DNA of 64,000 nt from Rikenella microfusus (GTDB lineage: Bacteria; Bacteroidota; Bacteroidia; Bacteroidales; VadinHA17), in contig DZBJ01000005.1 of the NCBI GenBank assembly GCA_022736275.1, forward strand, positions 64,456 through 128,455, in the 5' to 3' direction. Position 1 is the first letter of the stretch; every line of letters starts with the position of its first letter. Below, piece by piece: positions 23,852 through 31,933 of the stretch. Under the pieces are notes generated by a model that had not been told where the DNA came from, ran no database searches, and saw only the letters and a program-made list of their open reading frames with translations. A program made the position numbers and the translations under genes.

Positions 23852-26626
23852 ATGTGCAGGTTAAAGTTTCGGTTTTTGCTCTTTTTTTTCATCCCGGTCA
23901 TTACAGTTTCAGGTCAGTCGCTTGAGAATCTCGGGATTGTAAGGGAAAACGGAGCCAGTGCAGTCTCTCTCGTCCTTGATGACAGCACCATGTTTAACCT
24001 TCAGTCACCACGGCCTCTGTTCAGCTTCAGGCTTGACGGGGTCTATCTTGAATCAGATGATGTTCCGGCCGGGCTCACCGGCAGCCGTTTCATGATGATA
24101 TTCCCCGGAGGGACGGAGGCAGGATACACCCCGCGGGGAGGCTCCCATCCGGGTTTCATGGCTACGCTGGCGTTCCGGAACAACGGCTCTGATACACTGA
24201 CAATAAGTGATGTGGTGCCCTTCGGAGAGAATGGCAACAGCGCCTTTATTACCGGATATGGTCCCCGCAACCTGGCAAGGGCTAACCTCTTCCTTCCCGG
24301 AAAGAGCCCCGTGCGGGTCATTCTGCCTGATAATGCATGGGAGATGGGCTTCGCTGTTTTCGACGCAGGCGAGGGTCTTTCAGTCAGTGCAATAGCACGG
24401 CGTGACCGGACCGAAAACGGCATTATGAGAAGATATGAGACGATACTCCCTCCCGGAGCCTCAGTCACTTACCATCTCTGGGCTGACATTTTCAGGGGAT
24501 CATGGCAGGACGGAATGAAACTCATATTCAGGGACCGGTACCTCTATGACCTCGGCAGTTTTGACGATGCACTTTACCGACGTGATGACCTGAAGTGGAT
24601 ACGTAACAGCTACCTGATGATACTTCAGATGGCCTGGGACAGGGATTACTATGACCGGTTCACGGGTGAATCAGGCTTTGCTGACTTTCTCTCAAGATAC
24701 AACAGGATCTTCGGTAATGTCGATGTGTACGGTATCTGGCCCACCTGGCCCAGGCTTGGCATTGATGAGAGAAACCAGTGGGATCTCTACCGTGATCTGC
24801 CGGGAGGGACCGAAGGGCTGAGGCGCATAAGCCGGCAGGCAAAGGCTGACAACTGCCGCTTTTTAATAGCATATAATCCATGGGATAAAAGCACCAGGGC
24901 GGAAGATCCGGTCAGGGGAATGGCAGAGATAATTGCCGCAACTGATGCCGACGGTGTGGTGCTTGACACTGAGGGACGATCATATACCGCCCTTCAGAAC
25001 AGTGCCGACTCGGTGCGCAAAGGTGTTGTGATGTATTCCGAAGGTATGCCGGTGGTAAAGGATATGCCGGGTATACTGGCTGCACGCGTGCATAACGCCC
25101 TCTTTCTCAGTCCCGAACTTAACCTGAACAAGCTTATCAAACCGGATTTTGCCATCTTCCGCGTTGCAGACGTCGGAGAGGATGTTCTCCGCCGTGAGAT
25201 TTCCGTTGCATTCTTTAACGGCTACGGCACTGAACTGAATATGTTCAGGCCGGGCGGTCGGGGTGATGAGTATACGGCTGACCTGGATTACCTGGCAGAA
25301 ACGACATGGATCCTCAGACGGAACAGTGACGCTTTTCTTGACAATGACTGGATTCCTCTTGTCAGGACTGCATCCGACAGAGTATATGCCAACATGTGGA
25401 AAGCCGGAGATAAAACCCTGTTTACAGTCCTGAACATGGATCACAGGGGATACAGCGGATATCTGTTCAGCATCGGTGATACCGCAGGCAAACACCTGGT
25501 ATCGCTCCGGAGGCACGAGGAGATAATACCGTCACTCATTTACGGAGAGCTCATGGCATACGTGCAGGCACCGGGATGGAGTCAGTCATACAATGGCACC
25601 AGGCGGGAGAGCTCAGTTGACTGCATAGCACTGCTGCCGTCACTTATAAAGGCGGAGATAAAGGGTGGAAAGCTTCACCTCTCTTCCGTGAACGAAGGCA
25701 GGCTGCTGATAAGCGCGGGCTTGCCCGGCTATGGCACCAAGCCGCTGGAGTTAGCCTCCCCTGCTGATACGCTGTTGGTAATTGATGATCTGTTTGGGAT
25801 TGAAGGAGAAAAAGTTGTTATAGAACTTACTGACAGTAATGGTCTTCTGCTCGACGAGAGAGTGATCATGCCTGAAAAGGGCAGACCGTGGATGATGTCA
25901 GAAACCATACGTACGGAACCTGCAGAGGAGGTACCGGAGGGAATGGCGCTGGTGCCCTCAGCCACGATAAGTTATAAGCTTACAGCCGCAGATGAATTTG
26001 TTGCCTACCCTTATGCCGGAACAGAGATAACCACGGCCGTGGACAGCTTCCTCGTCGACAGGTATCCCGTAACAAACGAGGAGTATCTGAAGTTTATAAG
26101 GGAGACAAGATATATTCCGCTTGATACCGCCAACTATCTGAAGCACTGGGAGAGAGGCATGCCTGCCAGTGGTCAGGAACGCTATCCTGTTGTCTGTGTG
26201 AGCCTCGAAGATGCACGGGCCTATGCCCGCTGGGCCGGGAAAAGACTACCATCGGAGGCTGAATGGCAACTGGCGGCACAGGGTACTGACGGCCGCGAGT
26301 GGCCCTGGGGCAATGAGTTCCATGCCACCAAATGCAACAACGGATTTGGCCGTGCCACTCCCGTGGATGCCTTCCCGAAAGGGGAGAGCCCCTACGGAGT
26401 TGAAGACCTTGTGGGCAATGTATGGCAGATGACCGGCGACGTTTACTGCAACGGTGCCTATTACTTCAATATCATCAGGGGAGGCAGCTGGTTCAGGCCG
26501 GAATCAAGCTGGTGGTATGTCAGGGGAGGCCCGCAGCCGCTCACAATGACCCAGATGCAGCTCCTCGTGTCACCGGGCTATGACCGCAGCGCCACCGTCG
26601 GATTCCGCTGCGTCCGGGATCTTTGA
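23852..26626 (+). CDS. Exported protein: glycoside-hydrolase-like barrel fused to an FGE/SUMF1-like domain
   Basis: A 924-residue secreted protein. Residues 1-22 are a signal peptide. Residues 30-230 look like a beta-sandwich (MFNLQSPRPLFSFRLDG, LTISDVVPFGENG). Residues 240-530 resemble a TIM barrel of clan GH-D/GH-31 type, with YGIWPTWPRLG, CRFLIAYNPWD and ADGVVLDTEGRS, the last a plausible catalytic Asp/Glu strand. A small beta domain follows. Residues about 690-924 are a formylglycine-generating-enzyme-like domain: FLVDRYPVTNEEYLKFI, ARAYARWAGKRLPSEAEW, EWPWGN, VGNVWQMTGD, IIRGGSWF, TVGFRCVRD. The cysteine pair that carries out FGE catalysis is absent after GGSW (FRPESSWWYV). The domain may be a binding or structural version. 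Substrate unknown. Confidence 0.72.
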   Translation: MCRLKFRFLLFFFIPVITVSGQSLENLGIVRENGASAVSLVLDDSTMFNLQSPRPLFSFRLDGVYLESDDVPAGLTGSRFMMIFPGGTEAGYTPRGGSHPGFMATLAFRNNGSDTLTISDVVPFGENGNSAFITGYGPRNLARANLFLPGKSPVRVILPDNAWEMGFAVFDAGEGLSVSAIARRDRTENGIMRRYETILPPGASVTYHLWADIFRGSWQDGMKLIFRDRYLYDLGSFDDALYRRDDLKWIRNSYLMILQMAWDRDYYDRFTGESGFADFLSRYNRIFGNVDVYGIWPTWPRLGIDERNQWDLYRDLPGGTEGLRRISRQAKADNCRFLIAYNPWDKSTRAEDPVRGMAEIIAATDADGVVLDTEGRSYTALQNSADSVRKGVVMYSEGMPVVKDMPGILAARVHNALFLSPELNLNKLIKPDFAIFRVADVGEDVLRREISVAFFNGYGTELNMFRPGGRGDEYTADLDYLAETTWILRRNSDAFLDNDWIPLVRTASDRVYANMWKAGDKTLFTVLNMDHRGYSGYLFSIGDTAGKHLVSLRRHEEIIPSLIYGELMAYVQAPGWSQSYNGTRRESSVDCIALLPSLIKAEIKGGKLHLSSVNEGRLLISAGLPGYGTKPLELASPADTLLVIDDLFGIEGEKVVIELTDSNGLLLDERVIMPEKGRPWMMSETIRTEPAEEVPEGMALVPSATISYKLTAADEFVAYPYAGTEITTAVDSFLVDRYPVTNEEYLKFIRETRYIPLDTANYLKHWERGMPASGQERYPVVCVSLEDARAYARWAGKRLPSEAEWQLAAQGTDGREWPWGNEFHATKCNNGFGRATPVDAFPKGESPYGVEDLVGNVWQMTGDVYCNGAYYFNIIRGGSWFRPESSWWYVRGGPQPLTMTQMQLLVSPGYDRSATVGFRCVRDL

Positions 26627-26628
26627 TC

Positions 26629-26698
26629 AGTCGGCAGTCGGCAGTTGTTAACTGATTGATTGACTGAAGACTGATGACTGAGGACTGAGGACTGATCA
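26629..26698 (-). repeat. Intergenic heptamer repeat, copy 2 (inverted)
   Basis: Read on the minus strand this block contains TCCTCAG units followed by CAATCAATCAGTTAA and ACTGCCGACTGCCGACTGA. It matches the repeat at 2931-3030 base for base over long stretches. It sits between the FGE-like gene and galK and touches the galK stop. Confidence 0.75.
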
Positions 26699-27862
26699 AA
26701 TCCGCCTGGCTCCATCGCCGATTCCCGGCAGGTAGAAGTCGGCAGTAAGGCCTGTTCTGGCGGTGTAGATATCACCAAGCCTTTTAATAAAGTTATCGAC
26801 GTGCTCGTTATCAACGATGGAGACCGTACATCCTCCGAATCCGGCGCCGGTCATTCTCGTGCCGATAACCCCCGGAAGCTTGCGCCCCTCAAAGACAAGG
26901 GTATCAAGCTCAGCACCCGTCACTTCGTAATCAGAGCAGAGTGAATCATGTGATTTGTTCATCAGACTGCCGAAAAGCTCAATGTCATTATTTTGCAGCG
27001 CCTCTATTGCATCGGTGGTCCTGCCGTTCTCGGTGATGACATGCACCGCCCTTTTCCTGACTACTGGATCAGTAATGTATTCATCAAGCATCCAGGTATC
27101 TCTTACAGTCAGCTGGCTGAGGTTCCTTATTGGATGATGATCCGAAATGATCTCCACGGCTCTCTCGCACTCCGAGCGCCGCTCATTGTACTTTGAGTCA
27201 GTCAGTCTCCTGATCTTGTTCGTGTTGGTGATGATCAGCCTCCTGTCGCCCAGGTTCATCGGTGCATAACGGTACTCAAGGGTGTCACAGTTGAGATTGA
27301 TGGCATGGTCTTTCTTGCCGAAACCAACAGCAAACTGATCCATAATGCCGCATTGCATGCCTGCAAACCCGTTCTCGGCCTTCTGTCCCATCTTTACCAT
27401 CTCTATCATTTCAAGACCTGAGCCTGTCAGGTGATTCATCGCAACAGCAGTCACCATCTCAATGGATGCTGATGAGGATAACCCGGCACCACTGGGGATG
27501 TCTCCGTAAAAGAGCATCTCCATACCATATGCGGGAATTCCTTTTCGTGCAAACTCATTGATGACGCCAACGGGATAATTGGTCCAGCTCTTCGGGATAG
27601 GGAGATAGTTGAAGACAACAGGCACTGCAACCGCTCCGCTGAAATTAAGACTGTTCATAAGTATCTCTGCCCTGTCGGTCCTGCGTACCAGCAGGTAGGT
27701 CCCGAAATCGACGGCACACGGGAATACATATCCTCCGTTGTAGTCTGTATGCTCACCGATGAGGTTTACCCTGCCCGGTGAAAAAAAAAGGACAGGCTCT
27801 GTCGCCCTGTCCCCGTATAATCTGAAAAATTCTTCACGCAGAAAGCTGTGATAGACATTCAT
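26696..27862 (-). CDS. galK: Galactokinase
   Basis: A 388-residue GHMP kinase that phosphorylates alpha-D-galactose at C1 (Leloir pathway). The galactokinase signature PGRVNLIGEHTDYNGGY lies at residues 30-46. The phosphate loop is PSGAGLSSSASIE, the catalytic Asp lies in CGIMDQFAVGFG, and the third motif is GTRMTGAGFGGCTVS. No other gal gene is nearby. Its start codon overlaps the dnaA stop by four bases (ATGA), so it is translated from the dnaA transcript by coupling, which is an unusual partner for a sugar kinase. Confidence 0.96.
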   Translation of the reverse strand: MNVYHSFLREEFFRLYGDRATEPVLFFSPGRVNLIGEHTDYNGGYVFPCAVDFGTYLLVRRTDRAEILMNSLNFSGAVAVPVVFNYLPIPKSWTNYPVGVINEFARKGIPAYGMEMLFYGDIPSGAGLSSSASIEMVTAVAMNHLTGSGLEMIEMVKMGQKAENGFAGMQCGIMDQFAVGFGKKDHAINLNCDTLEYRYAPMNLGDRRLIITNTNKIRRLTDSKYNERRSECERAVEIISDHHPIRNLSQLTVRDTWMLDEYITDPVVRKRAVHVITENGRTTDAIEALQNNDIELFGSLMNKSHDSLCSDYEVTGAELDTLVFEGRKLPGVIGTRMTGAGFGGCTVSIVDNEHVDNFIKRLGDIYTARTGLTADFYLPGIGDGARRI

Positions 27863-29289
27863 ACTTTGAGTTTCTTCTCTATTTCAAGTATCTGGTTTCT
27901 GAAATGGCGGTCGGTGTCGATGAGGTTGTTGACGGTCTTGCATGCATGCAGAACGGTGGCGTGATCCTTGCCGCCGATTGATGATCCTATGCTTGCAAGC
28001 GAAGCCTTCGTCAGGCTCTTCGAGAAATACATCGAGACCTGCCGGGCCTGAACTATCTCTCTCTTGCGCGTTTTTCCCTGCATCAGGTCAACGGGAATCT
28101 TGTAGTACTCGCATACTACCTTTTGAATATAGTCGATCGTTACCTCCCTGCGCTGGGTGTTGACCAGCCTGTCAACCATCTGGCGGGCAAGCTCCAGCGT
28201 CACCTCCTTGCGGTTGAGTGTTGACTGTGCGTAGAGCGATATGAGACCTGATTCAAGCTCCCTGATGTTCGATGAGATATTCTCAGCCAGGAACTCAAAG
28301 ATCTCGTCAGGCAACTCTATGCCGTCATTGTAGGCCTTCTTCCTTAGTATCGCGAGCCTCGTCTCGAAGTCGGGCTTCTGCAGGTCGGCCAGCAATCCCC
28401 ACTTGAAACGCGAAAGCAGTCTCTGCTCCATCCCCTGCAACTCCACCGGAGGCTTGTCACAGGTAAGAATCAGCTGTTTTCCCGACTGGTGAAGGTGGTT
28501 GAATATGTGGAAGAAAGTGTCCTGTGTCTTCTCCTTGCCCGCAAACTCATGAACGTCATCAATTATCAGGACGTCAATCATCTGGTAGAAGTGGAGAAAA
28601 TCATTTTTGTTATTGTTCCTGATTGACTCTACAAACTGCGTCTGGAACTTGTTGGCATTGACATAAAGCACGGTCTTGTCAGGAAACTTCTCCTTGACAA
28701 GGATACCGATGGCCTGAACAAGATGGGTCTTGCCGAGACCCGAGTCACCGTAGATCATCAGCGGATTAAAGGCAGTGCCTCCGGGATTGTTTCCAACGGC
28801 TATGCCGGCAGAGCGAGCCAGACGATTGCATTCGCCTTCAATGAAGTTGGCAAATGAGTAATCAGGATTGAGCCTCGGGTCAAAGTGAACCTTCTTGATG
28901 CCCGGTATGATAAATGGATTCCTGATGGCCGGCTGAGTGGCTTCAAAAGGGACCTGCATGGGCTTATTCTGCAGATCAGTCTTATTCCTGGAAGGATACC
29001 TGACAGTGTAGGGCTTCCCGTTGGTGAAGCCCGAGTTCTCCATGATGATGTTGTACTCAAGCTTGGCTTCATTGCCAATCTCCCGCCTCAGGGTCTTCCG
29101 TAGGATGTCAATATACTGCTCTTCAAGATATTCGTAAAAGAATGGACTGGGCACCTGGATTGTCAGAATGTTCTTTTCGAGCCTGAGAGGAACGATAGGC
29201 TCAAACCAGGTTTTAAAACTGGCCGCAGGAATTATGTCACGAATTATTTCCAGACAGTTATTCCAAACCTCATCGTGTGATTTGTTCAT
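27859..29289 (-). CDS. dnaA: Chromosomal replication initiator DnaA
   Basis: A 476-residue DnaA with four domains. Domain I (about 1-90, VWNNCLEIIRDIIPAASFKTWF) and a linker (90-145) precede domain III. Domain III has Walker A in YGDSGLGKTHLVQAIG and Walker B in VLIIDDVHEF. Domain IV is DNA-binding, with the signature GGKDHATVLHACKTV near residue 440. DnaA binds DnaA boxes at oriC and opens the origin. The upstream region (29290-29612) is A/T-rich but has no convincing TTATCCACA-type boxes, so I cannot say the origin is here. The gene overlaps galK at its 3' end; no promoter with the TAnnTTTG box is evident. Confidence 0.97.
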   Translation of the reverse strand: MNKSHDEVWNNCLEIIRDIIPAASFKTWFEPIVPLRLEKNILTIQVPSPFFYEYLEEQYIDILRKTLRREIGNEAKLEYNIIMENSGFTNGKPYTVRYPSRNKTDLQNKPMQVPFEATQPAIRNPFIIPGIKKVHFDPRLNPDYSFANFIEGECNRLARSAGIAVGNNPGGTAFNPLMIYGDSGLGKTHLVQAIGILVKEKFPDKTVLYVNANKFQTQFVESIRNNNKNDFLHFYQMIDVLIIDDVHEFAGKEKTQDTFFHIFNHLHQSGKQLILTCDKPPVELQGMEQRLLSRFKWGLLADLQKPDFETRLAILRKKAYNDGIELPDEIFEFLAENISSNIRELESGLISLYAQSTLNRKEVTLELARQMVDRLVNTQRREVTIDYIQKVVCEYYKIPVDLMQGKTRKREIVQARQVSMYFSKSLTKASLASIGSSIGGKDHATVLHACKTVNNLIDTDRHFRNQILEIEKKLKV

Positions 29290-29460
29290 TCAGATTGAAA
29301 TTAAAAAATCGCTTCTGTTTTCAGGTGCTGAAACCCATGACAATATTTGTAAAAAAAAAGGTAAAAAAAAAAATTTTTTTCTATTGACATTCCCATTTAT
29401 TCTTTACTGTTGTGAGCATCAGGTCCTTATAACAGTAAACGTTCGTCAAAAAAAATAAAG

Positions 29461-29475
29461 TACTGATAATCAGTA
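29461..29475. promoter_or_regulatory. Perfect 15-base palindrome upstream of dnaA
   Basis: TACTGATAATCAGTA is a perfect inverted repeat about a central A. Its length and symmetry fit a dimeric regulator's operator. It lies 172 bases before dnaA and 17 bases before the small reading frame at 29492. Confidence 0.4.
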
Positions 29476-29491
29476 TTTTAAAACAAAGATC

Positions 29492-29590
29492 ATGTATCCC
29501 AACGGGTTATATCAAAGAGGACTACAAGGTCCTTTTATACGTGCCGGAGGAGGTGCTGAAAAGTGGGGCTGCAACGGTATGATTCAATAA
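29492..29590 (+). CDS. Possible small protein, 32 residues
   Basis: An ATG-to-TAA frame of 33 codons encoding a Gly-rich peptide (starts MYPNGLYQRG, ends KWGCNGMIQ). It has no obvious ribosome site, and no TAnnTTTG box precedes it, though a perfect palindrome lies just upstream. The G/C content rises within the frame compared with the surrounding A/T-rich DNA, which is the main reason to list it. I recognise no family; it may be chance. Confidence 0.25.
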   Translation: MYPNGLYQRGLQGPFIRAGGGAEKWGCNGMIQ

Positions 29591-29612
29591 TGTTTAGCAC
29601 TTTTTGGACAAA

Positions 29613-30554
29613 TCACTCGGCCTTTTTGCCAAAAAGGGAGAAATGGACATATTTCTTAGGATTATCCTTCATATCCTGGAGCAAAAGGTCAAGATTGTAG
29701 AGTGTATTGTTCAGATTTGTATAGAGACTGTCGTTTTTTACCAGTTTTCCGGCCGACCCTTCTCCCTGGCTTATGCCTCTGACGATCTCGTCAAGGTTTG
29801 CGAGTGATGTACGGAGTGAGGTAAGGGTGGTGCCCATATCAGCCGAGGCAACGGCGTCAGATATCTCTTCAATGTTCTTAAGGGTCGAATCCAGTGACGA
29901 GCTGTTGGCAGAAAGCATGGCCGTGAAGACCTTCAGGTCATCTATGGCACCCATCAGCTCATCTTTTTCGTTCTCTGAGATATCCCTGAGACTGGAGGTG
30001 ATGTCGCTTACATTTGACACTGACGAACGGATATCGCTTGTCATCTCAGGGGTGAAGACGCTGTTTAACGCGGAGACTACCGAATCGAGCTTGATGATCA
30101 TATCGGTAATATTACCCTCCAGTGGTGAGAGGGTCGCGCTCAGCCGGTCAATGATAGATGTGGCAACGTAACCGGTCAGGGTGTCATGATTATGGCACAT
30201 TTCCCTGCTCTGGCCCATACGAAGTACAATCTTCATCCCGGCAATTAGCGTTGTCGTCGTTATTTCTGCTTTTGTATCTTCCGGTACCTTGAAGTTCCTG
30301 TCTACCGAGAGTGAGACAAGGATCAGTCCTGAACCGTCATTGATGAGTTTTATATCCTGAACCACCCCGGCCTGGTAACCGTTGATCTCCACGGGACTTG
30401 ACTCGGTCAGGCCGGCAATGTTACCGTAGACGATATGATAGGTGTCAGTGCTTGTAAAGAGAGCGGTGCCTTTAAGAAAGTTGAACAGAAGGATGAATGC
30501 ACCAATGGTTATGACCGCAACGGTTCCTACTTTGGCCTCATGAGATATCTTCAT
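29613..30554 (-). CDS. MCE/MlaD-family lipid transport protein
   Basis: A 313-residue protein with a cytoplasmic stub, one transmembrane helix (residues about 9-29) and a periplasmic MCE domain (IVYGNIAGLTESSPVEINGYQAGVVQDI, about 40-115). A long helical tail follows with heptad-like spacing (SVSNVSDITSSLRDISENEKDELMG region, split by Asn/Ser-rich turns). MCE proteins form hexameric rings that carry phospholipids between the membranes. No permease or ATPase partner is adjacent. The ATG at 30554 is preferred over a TTG at 30584 because it directly precedes the membrane anchor. It follows the amidase by seven bases, so the two are co-transcribed. Confidence 0.88.
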   Translation of the reverse strand: MKISHEAKVGTVAVITIGAFILLFNFLKGTALFTSTDTYHIVYGNIAGLTESSPVEINGYQAGVVQDIKLINDGSGLILVSLSVDRNFKVPEDTKAEITTTTLIAGMKIVLRMGQSREMCHNHDTLTGYVATSIIDRLSATLSPLEGNITDMIIKLDSVVSALNSVFTPEMTSDIRSSVSNVSDITSSLRDISENEKDELMGAIDDLKVFTAMLSANSSSLDSTLKNIEEISDAVASADMGTTLTSLRTSLANLDEIVRGISQGEGSAGKLVKNDSLYTNLNNTLYNLDLLLQDMKDNPKKYVHFSLFGKKAE

Positions 30555-30561
30555 AGAATTG

Positions 30562-31896
30562 CTATTTTTGTTTTTTTGCTTCAATGGCCTCCCTGAGAGG
30601 GATTACCTTTCCGTTTCTCACGGCAATTACAAAGGCGTCCGGAAACCTCAGGATAAGGGTTCTTCTGTACTTTATTGCATCATCATGAACGGGAAATTTG
30701 CCGGCAGCGTATTTTACCCGTTCACCGGCGTCTATTCTGGTGATCGTCTCAATCCCTTTGAGCTGGCTCTGCGACATCTCTTTCTCCCTGGGCATGGCAG
30801 ATATCTGCACCATGAATAATATCTCCCCTGCTGCGGCGGCAGGAGTCGCCTCCTTCTCCTTCGCAGGAGTGCCGGTCTGAACAGCTGCTGTTGATTTAAC
30901 CGTTGCAGTTTCTGGAATTGTTTCCCTCATCGCTGTTGTGGCTTCCGAACCGGTAGCCTCAGCCGCCTGATTGCCGGAACTCTCAGCCGACTGTTTGCCG
31001 GTGACCACAGCTACCGGACCGGTGGTGCTGTCAGTCCTTCCCTCGGGCTCTTCCTGCACCTGAACGTAATTCCCGGGCTTTGCCCCCGACCGGCTGTCGA
31101 TTGTCTGCTTGTAATCCCTGAAGGCCCTGAATATGGCAGAAGCGAGGTAATCCTGCCCCTGAGCCGAGTTTAAATATTTCTCCTCGTCAGGATTGGAGAG
31201 GAACCCAAGCTCAACTAGTACCGAGGGCATGGTGGTCCTCCACAGAACAACAAATCCGGCCTGCCTCACACCACGGTCCTTCCTGCCCACCCTGTCCCTG
31301 AACTGGTCCTGGATCATGGTTGCAAATTCCGTGCTCTGCTTGAGGTAGGTGTTCTGCATCAGTGAGAAAATGATGAATGATTCCACTGAGTTGGGATCAT
31401 ATCCCTCGTACTTCGTCTGGTAATCCTGTTCAAAGGTGATCACGGAGTTCTCCTTCATGGCCACCTGGAGGTTTGCATCATCCATGCTCTGACCCAGAAC
31501 ATATGTTTCCGCGCCGGTGAAACGCTTGTCAGTCATGGCATTGGAATGAATCGAAATGAAAATGTCGGCCTTGTTCCTGTTGGCTACTTCAGCCCGCTCG
31601 GCAAAACCGATAAAGGTATCGTCATTGCGTGTATAAATTACCTTGACATCCTTCAGGTTTTCGCTTATGTACTTTCCTGCTTTGAGTGCAACCGCCAGAT
31701 TTATGTTCTTTTCCTTTGATCGGGAACCCACTGCACCGGGGTCTTTACCTCCATGCCCTGCATCGATCACAACCACCCACTCGTTTTCTGCCGGCACCGG
31801 TTGTGACCACATCGGTGCTGGCATGGTAATTGATGCCAGTGCAAAGGCACCTGCCAGAATATAATTTAGCCCTCTTATTTTGGTCATTTTCCGCAT
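30562..31896 (-). CDS. N-acetylmuramoyl-L-alanine amidase (Amidase_3) with SPOR-like tail
   Basis: A 444-residue exported zinc amidase that cleaves the peptide stem from peptidoglycan. After the signal peptide (LNYILAGAFALASITMPAPMWSQ) comes WVVVIDAGHGGKDPGAVG with the first zinc His, a conserved Glu in the SKEKNINLAVALK segment, ISIHSNAM with the second zinc His, and SVLVELGFLSNPDEE with the catalytic Glu. A Thr/Ala/Pro-rich linker of about 120 residues follows, then a C-terminal region (FMVQISAMPREKEM to RRTLILRFPDAFVIAVRNG) resembling a SPOR peptidoglycan-binding domain. Start choices are 31917, 31896 and 31887; 31896 gives a compact signal peptide. Confidence 0.9.
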   Translation of the reverse strand: MRKMTKIRGLNYILAGAFALASITMPAPMWSQPVPAENEWVVVIDAGHGGKDPGAVGSRSKEKNINLAVALKAGKYISENLKDVKVIYTRNDDTFIGFAERAEVANRNKADIFISIHSNAMTDKRFTGAETYVLGQSMDDANLQVAMKENSVITFEQDYQTKYEGYDPNSVESFIIFSLMQNTYLKQSTEFATMIQDQFRDRVGRKDRGVRQAGFVVLWRTTMPSVLVELGFLSNPDEEKYLNSAQGQDYLASAIFRAFRDYKQTIDSRSGAKPGNYVQVQEEPEGRTDSTTGPVAVVTGKQSAESSGNQAAEATGSEATTAMRETIPETATVKSTAAVQTGTPAKEKEATPAAAAGEILFMVQISAMPREKEMSQSQLKGIETITRIDAGERVKYAAGKFPVHDDAIKYRRTLILRFPDAFVIAVRNGKVIPLREAIEAKKQK

Positions 31897-31917
31897 TACA
31901 GCTTTGCGATTTTTCAT

Positions 31918-31925
31918 TAGTTTTG
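31918..31925 (+). promoter_or_regulatory. -7 element of lptD
   Basis: TAgtTTTG, ending eight bases before the ATG at 31934. The -33 region is weak. Confidence 0.45.
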
Positions 31926-31933
31926 TCGCTGGC

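Larger units (their letters stand above)
29290..29612. other. A/T-rich dnaA upstream region
   Basis: This 323-base gap between dnaA and the MCE gene contains long A and T runs (29350-29379), a 15-base palindrome at 29461-29475 and a 32-codon reading frame at 29492-29590. Both flanking genes read leftward, so it is the dnaA leader/promoter region. I see no TAnnTTTG element on the minus strand and no cluster of DnaA boxes. Confidence 0.6.

Noticed and set aside
25918-26626. Active formylglycine-generating enzyme (sulfatase activator)
   Set aside because: The active-site cysteine region after RGGSW has no cysteine, and no sulfatase gene is in the window.
29290-29612. Origin of replication next to dnaA
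   Set aside because: The region is A/T-rich, but I found no cluster of TTATCCACA-like boxes, and recF/dnaN are not adjacent. Whole-genome skew would be needed.
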